A stretch of 64,000 nt of DNA from Rohdeia mirabilis (GTDB lineage Bacteria; Planctomycetota; UBA1135; GCA-002686595), in assembly GCA_007750655.1 (NCBI GenBank), contig CP036290.1:806001-870000 (forward strand), in the 5' to 3' direction. Position 1 is the stretch's first letter; each line of letters begins with the position of its first letter. The notes beneath the pieces are model-generated. The model had not been told where the DNA came from. It was given only the letters and a program-made list of their open reading frames with translations, and made no database searches. A program made the translations under genes and the position numbers. This document shows, piece by piece, positions 55,206 through 63,889 of the stretch.

Positions 55206-55603
55206 CGACCACCCGCCGCCACACCGGCATCGTCCGCACCGGCCAGGGCGACTTCGCGCGCTGGATGGAGCTGCTCGCGGCGCAGTACGCGGCATTGGCG
55301 GGGGTCGAGCTGGTGCCGGGGACGCTGAATGTCGAGCTCGACGAGCCTTGGTCGATGCCGGCGCACGCGCTGCGGCTCGAGCCCGATCCGCTCCTCGGCA
55401 CCGTGCGCGTGTTCGTCGCACCGTGCCGGATCGCGGGCCGTTCAGCGTTCGTGCTGCGGACCCAAGCGAACGAGGAGGACCGCGGCGACCATCCGCGCAA
55501 CCTCGTCGAGATCGCCGCCGACGTGCACCTGCGGTCGGTGCTGGGCCTCGCGGACGGCGATCGGGTCGAGGTGGAGTTGCCCGACGAGGCGCACGAGCGC
55601 TGA
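55202..55603 (+). CDS. RibK-like (DUF120) protein, possible CTP-dependent riboflavin kinase
   Basis: 133 residues. The pattern GIVRTGQGDFARWM, VPGTLNVELDEPW, PCRIAGRSAFVLRT and NLVEIAADVHLRSVLGLADGDRVEVE matches the DUF120 domain. Archaeal members (RibK) phosphorylate riboflavin with CTP to make FMN; bacterial members are less studied, so the reaction is an inference by family. Bacteria normally use the unrelated RibF. The PGTLNV motif is conserved. It overlaps array gene 2 by 4 bp and is the only unrelated gene within the array, so translation is probably coupled, but a functional link is unclear. Confidence 0.8.
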   Translation: MTTTRRHTGIVRTGQGDFARWMELLAAQYAALAGVELVPGTLNVELDEPWSMPAHALRLEPDPLLGTVRVFVAPCRIAGRSAFVLRTQANEEDRGDHPRNLVEIAADVHLRSVLGLADGDRVEVELPDEAHER

Positions 55604-55671
55604 ACGCTCGTCGTCGGGCGGCTCGCTCAGTGGGGCCGGTCCGTCGCCGATCGGTCGATGCCGCGTGGGCG

Positions 55672-55677
55672 TAGACT
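55672..55677 (+). promoter_or_regulatory. -10-like box before array gene 3
   Basis: TAGACT 7 nt before the ATG at 55685. Confidence 0.5.
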
Positions 55678-55684
55678 CGTGCCC

Positions 55685-58249
55685 ATGGCTCGCACCCTGA
55701 CTCTTGTCGTCGTCCTCGTCCTCGGGTTCCTCGCCGCCTGCCTGATCGTCGATCCGTTCGCGGAGTCTCCCCGGCTCGGATCGGGCGCCTCCGAGATCAC
55801 GGTGACGCCACAGGTGGATCAGGCCGAAGGTCCAGCGCTCGTCCGTGCTGACGATGCCGAATCGAGTTCCGCTGCCGAACGGCGCGAGGTCGGCATCAGC
55901 GATGGAATCGTGCTGCGCTGCGTCGACTCCGTCACCGGCGCACCGATCCCGGGTGCCGATCTGTATCTCTTCGACCCGACATCCGCCGCGACCGGTGAGA
56001 GTTCTCAGGCCGCGCGCCCGGTCGATCACGCCATCGCTCACGGAGAACGAGTGCGATCCGACGCGCGCGGGGAGGTCGTCGTGCCGCGCCGTGCTCTCTT
56101 GGCCGCCGGAGTGGCTGAATCGCGGCGCGGGTACGCGTGGATCACGGACACGATCGGGCGCGTGTCGATGGACATCAGCTTGGGGCCTGTCGACGAACTC
56201 ATCGTCGAGGTCGTCGATCCCGACCAAGAGCCGATCGGTGGGATCGAGGTCGTGATTGTCGGTTGGGGACGCTCGCCCTTCATGAACGCCCGCGAGCAGA
56301 CGTTCTTGCGCGCCAGGACCGACCCCGAGACGGGACGGGCTGCCTTCGACTGGCAGGCACTCGAGCAGGTGGCTGCGGGAGTCGTCGACGAACGCCTCAC
56401 GGTGCGCGTAGACCGTATTGGCGGCTTTCCGACCGGCAAGGAAGTCGACTTCGAGCAGCGTGCGGACGGCCCCGTTCAAATCGTCCTCGACGACGTCGGC
56501 GCCGTCGTCGTCGAGTTCGTGGACGGTCACGGCGAACGCCTCGCGGGCGAGTTCGAAGTCCTCGTGAGTGGCTGGGGGCATCCGTTCGGTCGCGGGTCGC
56601 GGCGAACGAGCGGCGGACGCGCACGCTTCTATCCGGTGGCGGCAGGGATGGATCTCAGTGTGACGACCACGGAGAGGATCACGAGAGGGACTCTCAATTC
56701 GCTGGCCGCCCCTGAACTGGGTGGCTCGCTCGTTCCAGGTCAAGAGCTCGAGGTACGCATCATGGTGGACTGCGATCGAGTGACTGGGCGACTGGTCGAT
56801 GGTGACGGTCAGCCACTCGGGAACACCGAAGCGCGTGTGTTCGAAGAGGGCGAGCTGCGCCGATTCGCTCCGCGAGGCCGACTCCTCACCGATGCCGAAG
56901 GTCGCTTCGTCGTGCCCGCGTCGATCGCTTCGGATGTACTGACGAAGCCCATGGCCGAGCAGTGCCGCATCGTCGTCGAAGGCCCACGAGGTGGGCTCGG
57001 TCGTGAAGCCACCGTTTCGATCGAGTTCCCCGACGATGGGACAGCGGTGCTCGACATCGGCGACGTGCAGCTCGAGCCCCAACGCGCGCTCGTGACGGGC
57101 TCCGTCGTGGATCCCGCTGGAAGGCCCGTACCGTTCGCTCGGGTCTCGCTTCTCGAACCGGGTTCGGAAGGTCGCTGGTCGAGCGTCGACTACGTCGACT
57201 CGGGAGCGAACGGGCGGTTCGTGGTTCCTGCGGCTGATGGCTTCGCGGCGCAGGCGGGACGCGGAGAGTTGCTGTTGCGCGCAGAGGCTCCACACGTGAC
57301 GCTATCAGAACCACTCGCGTTCGCGGTTGGTGACGACGTTCGTCTCGGGTTGGCCCGATCGCATCAGTTGGGCGCGATCGACGGGCGAATCGAGGTCGCA
57401 GGCGGAGACGACGACTTGCGCTACACGATCGACGCCTTCGCCACAGAGCCGAATGAAGACCAGCGAAGTCGAGTGCGTAGCTTCACGGGGAACGACGGCT
57501 CGTTCACGCTCTACCTACCCGAGGGCCACTACGACCTGGAGGTACGCAGGGATCGCTTCCCGAACGGCCACACCATCGCTCGGATCGAAGGTGTTCACGT
57601 GGAGTCGGATCGACGAACGGCCGACCCACGTCTTCAGCCCTGGATCGTCGAAACTCGCTCGCTGGCGCTGGACCTCGAGTTGGCCGACGGATCTCCGTGG
57701 GACTCACGATGCGCCGTGTACCTGTTCATGGACGGGCATTTCGCCGGCGCCTTCGATGGGCAGTACGGTCGCATCGAGACGGAGGTCGGACTCGGTCGTA
57801 CCGACCTGTGGGTGGTGCCGGAGCAGCGCTCGAATACGACCCTCGCGGCCGTCGTGATCGAGGACGCGCCGGCCGCGTCGACCGTCGTCCTGCCGCCGCG
57901 GCCCCAGGTGCGAGTCGTCTTCCGTGCTGCTGTTGGTGACCTGCCCGAGTACGCGACGTTGGTGGCGAGCCTGTCGCTCGAGCCACCGTTCGCGGGACCC
58001 GAGCCGTTGCGGCTCCAGGGAGCGAAGACCTACGAGTTCCCCTACGAGAGCGCCCCGTTCGACCTGCCCGCCGCGGGGACCTGGGACGTCGAGCTCCAGG
58101 TCCGTGGCCGGAAGGGCGCGATCGTCGGTTCGGTCGGTGAGTTGCGCCACTTCGATGTCGAGTCGGGGGTGGAGGGCGTGCAGACGTTGACGATCGACGT
58201 GACCGAGTCCGAGCTCGAAGAGGTCGTCGCGATCGTGAGCGGCCAGTGA
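55685..58249 (+). CDS. Array gene 3: N-anchored large beta-domain protein
   Basis: 854 residues. The anchor LTLVVVLVLGFLAACLIVDPF contains LAAC, which looks like a lipobox, but the closest paralogue (array gene 4) has Tyr in that place, so I favour a membrane anchor. The entry motif is RCVDSVTGAPIPGADLYL. Further segments are VTGRLVDGDGQPLGNTEARV and VTGSVVDPAGRPVPFARVSL. The C-terminus (TESELEEVVAIVSGQ) is almost the same as in array gene 4, so these two are the youngest pair along with the duplicated junction downstream. Start chosen by the -10 spacing over a GTG at 55658. Confidence 0.75.
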   Translation: MARTLTLVVVLVLGFLAACLIVDPFAESPRLGSGASEITVTPQVDQAEGPALVRADDAESSSAAERREVGISDGIVLRCVDSVTGAPIPGADLYLFDPTSAATGESSQAARPVDHAIAHGERVRSDARGEVVVPRRALLAAGVAESRRGYAWITDTIGRVSMDISLGPVDELIVEVVDPDQEPIGGIEVVIVGWGRSPFMNAREQTFLRARTDPETGRAAFDWQALEQVAAGVVDERLTVRVDRIGGFPTGKEVDFEQRADGPVQIVLDDVGAVVVEFVDGHGERLAGEFEVLVSGWGHPFGRGSRRTSGGRARFYPVAAGMDLSVTTTERITRGTLNSLAAPELGGSLVPGQELEVRIMVDCDRVTGRLVDGDGQPLGNTEARVFEEGELRRFAPRGRLLTDAEGRFVVPASIASDVLTKPMAEQCRIVVEGPRGGLGREATVSIEFPDDGTAVLDIGDVQLEPQRALVTGSVVDPAGRPVPFARVSLLEPGSEGRWSSVDYVDSGANGRFVVPAADGFAAQAGRGELLLRAEAPHVTLSEPLAFAVGDDVRLGLARSHQLGAIDGRIEVAGGDDDLRYTIDAFATEPNEDQRSRVRSFTGNDGSFTLYLPEGHYDLEVRRDRFPNGHTIARIEGVHVESDRRTADPRLQPWIVETRSLALDLELADGSPWDSRCAVYLFMDGHFAGAFDGQYGRIETEVGLGRTDLWVVPEQRSNTTLAAVVIEDAPAASTVVLPPRPQVRVVFRAAVGDLPEYATLVASLSLEPPFAGPEPLRLQGAKTYEFPYESAPFDLPAAGTWDVELQVRGRKGAIVGSVGELRHFDVESGVEGVQTLTIDVTESELEEVVAIVSGQ

Positions 58250-58292
58250 GGACGATCGCGCCGGTGGTCCCCCTACCGCGCCGCTCTACACT
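58233..58292 (+). repeat. Duplicated junction segment, copy 1
   Basis: A 60-bp stretch covering the last codons of array gene 3, the intergenic region and the -10 box of gene 4 matches 60836-60895 at 59 of 60 positions, while the neighbouring coding sequence is far less alike. Confidence 0.85.
58287..58292 (+). promoter_or_regulatory. -10-like box before array gene 4
   Basis: TACACT 7 nt before the ATG at 58300. Confidence 0.5.
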
Positions 58293-58299
58293 GGCACGC

Positions 58300-60852
58300 A
58301 TGGCTCGCAACCTGACCCTGCTCGTCGTCCTGGTCCTCGGACTCGTCGCCGCCTACCTGATCGTCGATCCGTTCGCGGAGCCTCGGCGCCCCGCGCCTGG
58401 CGGTCTCTCGGAGAACACGATCACGCCTCGGACCGCGGACGTCGAGGAGTCGGAAGTCGTCGACGCCGGAGACTCCCACGATGCCCCAGCGGGTTCTGCC
58501 GCTGAGCGGCGCGAGGTCGGCACCAGCGGCGGATTCACCCTGCGCTGCATCGACGCGTCGACCGGCGAACGCGTGCCGGGGGCGAGTGTCCACACGACGA
58601 CGGCGACGCCGCTCAGCGGTCCGCTCCACTACACGTACCCGCGCCCCATCGACGCGCTGATCGAACTCGGGGCGGAGTACCGGACGGACGAGCGGGGCGA
58701 GGTCCAGCTCGCGCACGCGCACTCGGGGCTGCGCGTGGCTGCGGTGGCCGGAACACTGCGCGGTCTGGGATACGTCGCCCCGTCGAGCGACGACGAACTC
58801 GTCGTCGTCGTCGAGCTCACCGCTGCCCAGGACCTGGACGTGAATGTGCTGGATCGTCTCGGGTCGGCCATCGCCGGGGTCGAGGTCACCGCGATCGCGC
58901 GTGGAACGAGGGAGCCCATTCCGCTGGAGAACAACTTCGATCTGCTGCGTGGGACGACCGACGACGACGGTCGAGTCGCGTTCGAGTGGCAGGCTCTGCA
59001 AGGGAAGCTGGCCCCGATCGAGTCGAACGACGTCTGGGTCCAGGCGACGGTGATCGGAGACGCGCCGGTCCAAGCGTCGTTCGATCGCGACGCGCCGCCC
59101 GACGAGCCCGTGACGTTGACGCTTCCGCCGACGGGTAGCGTCGTCGTCGATCTCGTGGACAAGGCGGGCGAGCTCGTGCGCGGATCCCACGAAATGCGGA
59201 TATCTGGGTCGAGTCCTACGACCGGTCGCGCTCGCGGATTCACCGACGGAGGGCGGGTCAGGTTCTCTCCGGTCGCATTGTCGGGCGATGTGCGGGTGGA
59301 TTGGGGGAGCGGTCAACGGTTGATCGAAGGCCCCGTCGCGCCCGACCAAGAGATCGTAGTCCGTCTCGTCGAACCCCATCACCAGGTCGTCGGCCGGCTC
59401 GTCGACTCGGATGGCGCAGCAGTAGCGGATGCCGAAGCGAGCATCCATCGAGACGCAACTCAGACCTACCCCTTCCGTCGCGGTATTCGGATCCGTACCG
59501 ACGGCGATGGGCGTTTCGGTGTGATCCGGAATTGGCATGGAGACATCGTCGTGCCGGCGATGGACGAGGAGTGGCGCATCCTCGATGGAGCTCCGAGCTC
59601 GCCGTCGCGCCGAGAAGCGTCGGTCGCCGTCTCTTTTCCGGATCGAGGGCACGAGCAGATGACGCAGGATCTGGGTGACGTCGTGCTCGCACCCATTCGA
59701 CCACTCGTTTCTGGTGTCGTCGTGGCGGAGGACGGCCGTCCTATCCCCGACGCGCGTATCGCCCTCGCGGAGCAACGCGATGGGGAGCGCAACGCAACCC
59801 TCGCGGTTGTCCAGACCGACGACACGGGTCGGTTCGTGATCCCCACCACCGTCGAGCTGGAGGAGTTGGCCTCGAGCGGTTCGCTCTTCCTGCGTGCTTC
59901 CACCGGTCGGGCGTCTGCGCGCGAACCCGTCGCATTCGCGCCCGGCGACGTCGTGCGTCTCGAAGTCGAACGGCGCGGAGCGGTGGCCGGACGCATCGTG
60001 GTCGAAGGTCGCGACGACCTCTCGTTCATGTCGGTCGGACTCAGCACTCCCGGCGCGCCGAACGCCTGGCGGTCCGGCACCGGGAACCCCGTCGGTCGTG
60101 ACGGATCGTTCCGTCTGGATGCGGCCGCGGGTGAGTACGACTTGGTCGTGTGCGGCGGCGGCTTCTTCGACGACTACATGGTCGCGTGCATCGAAGGGGT
60201 ACGCGTCGAGTCCGGCGTCATGGCCGATGACGTGCGCCTCGACCCGCTGCGCATCGACCTGCGCCAGGTGTCGATCGAGATCGAGCCGGCCGACGGGACG
60301 AGTCTCGGCCGCTGCGAGGTCTTCATCGGGATCGACGGCCGTGCGGCCGGAACTCTCGACGCCGGGCCGGGTCGGCTCACACTCGAAGTCGGTGAAGGGC
60401 GCGTCGATCTGTGGATCGTTCCCGAGGCGTACGGGCCCAAGTCGCCGGCAGCCGTCCTGGTGGAAGACGCCGGCAGGATCTCGAAGGTGGTGATCCCGCC
60501 GCGACCCGAGGTGCAGATCGTCTATCGCTCGGACGGCGGCTCGTTGCCCGAAGGCGCGGCCCTGTTCGCCCAGTTGACGCGCACGCTGTTCGACGGTTCC
60601 GAGCCGCTCGATGGATACGGGCCCGTCGGGACGACCGCGCTGCCGTTCGAGAGTGACGCCTTCGAGTTGCCAGCAGTTGGTACCTGGGAGGCGCAGCTCA
60701 TGGTGCGTGGGACGAGGGGCCGAATGCCGTCTCCCATCGGCGGGGTGCGCCACTTCGAGGTGGAATCCGGCGTGGACGGCGTTCAGGCGCTGATGATCGA
60801 CGTGACGGCGTCGGAGCTCGAAGAGGTGGCTGCGCTCGTGAGCGGCCAGTGA
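58300..60852 (+). CDS. Array gene 4: N-anchored large beta-domain protein
   Basis: 850 residues. The anchor is LTLLVVLVLGLVAAYLIVDPF, nearly that of array gene 3. The entry motif is RCIDASTGERVPGASVHT. Later segments are VVGRLVDSDGAAVADAEASI and VSGVVVAEDGRPIPDARIAL. The C-terminus (TASELEEVAALVSGQ) again matches gene 3. Middle parts differ more than the ends, suggesting diversifying binding domains on a conserved anchor. The frame is open back to a GTG at 58246, which overlaps the previous stop, but the promoter box supports 58300. Confidence 0.75.
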   Translation: MARNLTLLVVLVLGLVAAYLIVDPFAEPRRPAPGGLSENTITPRTADVEESEVVDAGDSHDAPAGSAAERREVGTSGGFTLRCIDASTGERVPGASVHTTTATPLSGPLHYTYPRPIDALIELGAEYRTDERGEVQLAHAHSGLRVAAVAGTLRGLGYVAPSSDDELVVVVELTAAQDLDVNVLDRLGSAIAGVEVTAIARGTREPIPLENNFDLLRGTTDDDGRVAFEWQALQGKLAPIESNDVWVQATVIGDAPVQASFDRDAPPDEPVTLTLPPTGSVVVDLVDKAGELVRGSHEMRISGSSPTTGRARGFTDGGRVRFSPVALSGDVRVDWGSGQRLIEGPVAPDQEIVVRLVEPHHQVVGRLVDSDGAAVADAEASIHRDATQTYPFRRGIRIRTDGDGRFGVIRNWHGDIVVPAMDEEWRILDGAPSSPSRREASVAVSFPDRGHEQMTQDLGDVVLAPIRPLVSGVVVAEDGRPIPDARIALAEQRDGERNATLAVVQTDDTGRFVIPTTVELEELASSGSLFLRASTGRASAREPVAFAPGDVVRLEVERRGAVAGRIVVEGRDDLSFMSVGLSTPGAPNAWRSGTGNPVGRDGSFRLDAAAGEYDLVVCGGGFFDDYMVACIEGVRVESGVMADDVRLDPLRIDLRQVSIEIEPADGTSLGRCEVFIGIDGRAAGTLDAGPGRLTLEVGEGRVDLWIVPEAYGPKSPAAVLVEDAGRISKVVIPPRPEVQIVYRSDGGSLPEGAALFAQLTRTLFDGSEPLDGYGPVGTTALPFESDAFELPAVGTWEAQLMVRGTRGRMPSPIGGVRHFEVESGVDGVQALMIDVTASELEEVAALVSGQ

Positions 60853-60895
60853 GGACGATCGCGCCGGTGGTCCCCCTACCGCGCCGCCCTACACT
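60836..60895 (+). repeat. Duplicated junction segment, copy 2
   Basis: Matches 58233-58292 at 59 of 60 positions, including the intergenic region and the -10 box. Confidence 0.85.
60890..60895 (+). promoter_or_regulatory. -10-like box before array gene 5
   Basis: TACACT 7 nt before the ATG at 60903. Confidence 0.5.
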
Positions 60896-60902
60896 CGCGC
60901 GC

Positions 60903-63605
60903 ATGGCTCGCACGCTCGTCGCCCTCGCGGGAACGCTCGCTCTGGTGTCCATCGCGCTCGTTCTGTGGTTCGCGAACGGAGCCGATCCGGGGCCGCGTGC
61001 GCTCGTGGAGTCCGACGCGGCTTCCGGCACGCAGGGAACGGACGACACCGAGTTCACGCACGGAGCGACCGGATCGGTTGGAGCGGCGGCGACGGACAGC
61101 GCAGTTGCGCGCGGGCGCCGCGCACTGGTGGGCACACCCGAAGCCGCGCTCGACCTCACGGGGCGCACGTTCCAGATCCTGTGCATCGACCGAGCGACGG
61201 GCGCGCCCGTGCCGTCGGCTTCGGTGTTCGTGTCGGACGCGCCCTCGTTCGACGGGATCGACGCGGCGTCGCTCCCGCGCCCCACTCGGACGCTGCGCGA
61301 GCACGGCACGCCGCACGTGGCGGATCTTGCAGGCATCGTCGAGATCGAGCGCCCGGTCCGTCGGACGCACATCGCGGCATGGTCGGGTGAACAGAGCGGG
61401 TTCGTCAGTCTCGAACTCCCGATCATCGACGGTGTCGCTACGGTCGCTCTCGATCCGGTGCGCGAGTTGACGGTCGAGGTGCGCGACGCGAGCGGTGCGC
61501 CGGTCGGAGGGATCCTGCTGGACGTCGGAATTCGCGCCGTCGATCGGGATGGAAAGGAGTACGGCCAGCCGAGATCCATCTCGGTCGCCACGTCGGACGG
61601 GTCGGACGGTGAGCTCGGGCGCGTCGTGGTTGACTGGAGCGCGTTCCTCGCGAAGCTAGGCCGCACGTCCACGAGAGTCGGCTTCGTCGAGGCCGAGTGG
61701 TCGTCGCCCGACGCGCCGCGCATCACCTTCGACCCGGGCGAACTGCCGGCCGAGCCGCTTCTGCTGACACTCGCGGAGTCTGGCAGGCTGACCGTCGAGC
61801 TGCGCGATGGCCAGGGTCGGCTCGTTCCGGGTCGCCATTGGATCTCGCTCTCGGGCGCCGCACGTCGGCCCCCTTCCTTCACCGCGTTCACCGACGGAGG
61901 GCGAGCCGAGTACGAGCGTGTGGCGCTCGACCGCACGTTGCTCGTGGTGGCGAACAGATTCACGTTCGGCGACGGCCCGACCGTCGAGGTCGTCGGCCCC
62001 ACCCAGGCGCGCCGTGACGTCGCCGTCGAGCTCGTGATCGAAGAGACGCTCGTCGTGGGCCGCGCGGTCGACGAAGACGGGCGGCCGCTCGCCGACACGG
62101 AGCTTCTCGAGTCGCCGCGAGGCTCGGGCGAACCGCTCCTTCTTTCGACCGACTCGGAGGGCCGGTTCGCCTTCATGCGCCGTGGGCGGGTCACCGAGGC
62201 GCTCGGCGGGCGCGAGATCCAGTTCGATCTCGTCGAAGGCAGCTGGTGGAGCAGATCGCCACGAACCGCGGCGATCGACCATCGGATCCCGGCCGAGGAC
62301 TTCGGCGTCGCCGGACAGCGCAGCGTGACGGACGTGGGGGACGTGGTCTTCGCACGGGATGCGCTGCTCGTGCAGGGACGGATCGTCGACGCGTTCGGGA
62401 GAGTCGTGCCGAACATCGGGGTCGCCGTCCACGAACGCGCGGGTGGTGGCTGGAAGCAAGTCAGCATCGTCGACGGCAGCACGAGCGTGCTCGGCGCGAG
62501 GACCTCGGAGGATGGACGCTTCGCGATCCACGCCGGCGACGCGTTGGCGGCGAGAGCCGGAGCCGGCGAGCTCTACCTCTTCGCCACATCGCGAACGTTC
62601 CGGGCGACCGAGCCCGTCTCGTTCGCTCCCGGGGCCGACGTCGAGGTCGTCGTGCATTCGTTCGGGCGCGTCACCGGACGGATCGCCGGCATCGACCCGG
62701 ACGACTTCAGCAGCTCGAGCGTGTACGCGCGCTCGAGCTCGACAGCGGGGCCCCTCCAGGACTGGACGGAGTACAGCCGCGTCGATCGCAGCGGTGGGTT
62801 CGAACTCGACCTCGCTCCTGGCGACTGGGACCTCGGGCTGAGCCTGGATGTCGAAGCGGGTGAACGTGTGATCGACGTGCTCGAACGGGTCGAGGTGATC
62901 GAGGGACGAAGAGCTCAGGACCCGAGGCTGGATCCATGGGAGCCGCCGATCCGCAGGATCGAAGTGTCGGTCGTCGACGCGTCGGGCGCTCCCGTCGACC
63001 GCGGCACCGTTTGGATGGACGCAGCTTGGATGGAGGCTGCGTGGATGGACGGCGATCGGAGTGATGCTGCCAGCTCGGACACGGTCGAGGCCACCGAGCC
63101 GCGACGCGTCGGGCTGCACTACGGCACGTTCGCGTTCTACGCGGACGGACCTGCCCCCGACGTCTGGATCGTGGCAGAAGGCTACGAGAGCGCGCTCGTT
63201 CGCGCGCCCTTCGACGGGCTCGTCGTGACGCTGGCTCCAGCGCCAACGGTCGAGCTCGCGATCGCTGGACCTCAGCTCGAGCTGCCCGGCTCGGCGGAGC
63301 TGCGCTTCGTGCTCGTTCCCGACTCGGTTCCGCTGTCGGGGGCCCCGCGGGTGGAGGCCTACTCGGTGGAGGGCTTCACCGACGTTCCCGCGGTCGTCGA
63401 ACTCTTCGAGGTGCACAGCCCGGGCGCGTGGACCGTCCTGCTGCACGTGGCTCGCAACGCCCACGCCGATTCGATCCAGGTCGGTCCGAGCTGGAGCATC
63501 GACGTGGCTGCGGGATCGGCGCGGCAGCGGTTCGAGATCGAACTCGAACGGGCGCACGTCGACCGAGCGCTCGAGGTGCTGCGCGACTCGAGCGACGACG
63601 ACTGA
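60903..63605 (+). CDS. Array gene 5: N-anchored large beta-domain protein
   Basis: 900 residues, the longest member. The anchor is LVALAGTLALVSIALVLWF. The entry motif is CIDRATGAPVPSASVFV. Further segments are VVGRAVDEDGRPLADTELLE and VQGRIVDAFGRVVPNIGVAV. A short internal repeat (WMDAAWMEAAWMDG) occurs near residue 705, encoded by slipped gatggacgcagcttg-like units. The C-terminus (VDRALEVLRDSSDDD) is acidic and differs from genes 3 and 4. Its promoter was probably carried along in the duplication that copied the junction before gene 4. Confidence 0.75.
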   Translation: MARTLVALAGTLALVSIALVLWFANGADPGPRALVESDAASGTQGTDDTEFTHGATGSVGAAATDSAVARGRRALVGTPEAALDLTGRTFQILCIDRATGAPVPSASVFVSDAPSFDGIDAASLPRPTRTLREHGTPHVADLAGIVEIERPVRRTHIAAWSGEQSGFVSLELPIIDGVATVALDPVRELTVEVRDASGAPVGGILLDVGIRAVDRDGKEYGQPRSISVATSDGSDGELGRVVVDWSAFLAKLGRTSTRVGFVEAEWSSPDAPRITFDPGELPAEPLLLTLAESGRLTVELRDGQGRLVPGRHWISLSGAARRPPSFTAFTDGGRAEYERVALDRTLLVVANRFTFGDGPTVEVVGPTQARRDVAVELVIEETLVVGRAVDEDGRPLADTELLESPRGSGEPLLLSTDSEGRFAFMRRGRVTEALGGREIQFDLVEGSWWSRSPRTAAIDHRIPAEDFGVAGQRSVTDVGDVVFARDALLVQGRIVDAFGRVVPNIGVAVHERAGGGWKQVSIVDGSTSVLGARTSEDGRFAIHAGDALAARAGAGELYLFATSRTFRATEPVSFAPGADVEVVVHSFGRVTGRIAGIDPDDFSSSSVYARSSSTAGPLQDWTEYSRVDRSGGFELDLAPGDWDLGLSLDVEAGERVIDVLERVEVIEGRRAQDPRLDPWEPPIRRIEVSVVDASGAPVDRGTVWMDAAWMEAAWMDGDRSDAASSDTVEATEPRRVGLHYGTFAFYADGPAPDVWIVAEGYESALVRAPFDGLVVTLAPAPTVELAIAGPQLELPGSAELRFVLVPDSVPLSGAPRVEAYSVEGFTDVPAVVELFEVHSPGAWTVLLHVARNAHADSIQVGPSWSIDVAAGSARQRFEIELERAHVDRALEVLRDSSDDD

Positions 63606-63877
63606 AGCGCGTGGCGTCGCGCGAACGATCGTCGGGCCCCGTTCACGGCGGGCGCCCTTCCTCGGCGTTCGGCACTCGAGTTCGCTGGTGAGGCTCGGTC
63701 GCGAGCGATCGACGCACGACACGTAGCGGATCTTCGTCTCGGGTCGGTCGCACACGGATTCGGGCCCCTGCGAGCGACGCTCTGGCCCGATTGCCTCCGC
63801 CCCTCCGGCGCGCTCGTCCCCGGTGCGACACGTCGAGGTGGCGGCCTCGGGCCTGGGCACGGCACTGAACGAACGCG

Positions 63878-63883
63878 TATCGT
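63878..63883 (+). promoter_or_regulatory. -10-like box before array gene 6
   Basis: TATCGT 6 nt before the ATG at 63890. Confidence 0.5.
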
Positions 63884-63889
63884 GAGGCG

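Noticed and set aside
55685-55760. Array gene 3 as a lipoprotein (LAAC in the anchor)
   Set aside because: The near-identical anchor of array gene 4 has Tyr at the Cys position, and no lipobox spacing typical of the other lipoproteins in the window is seen.
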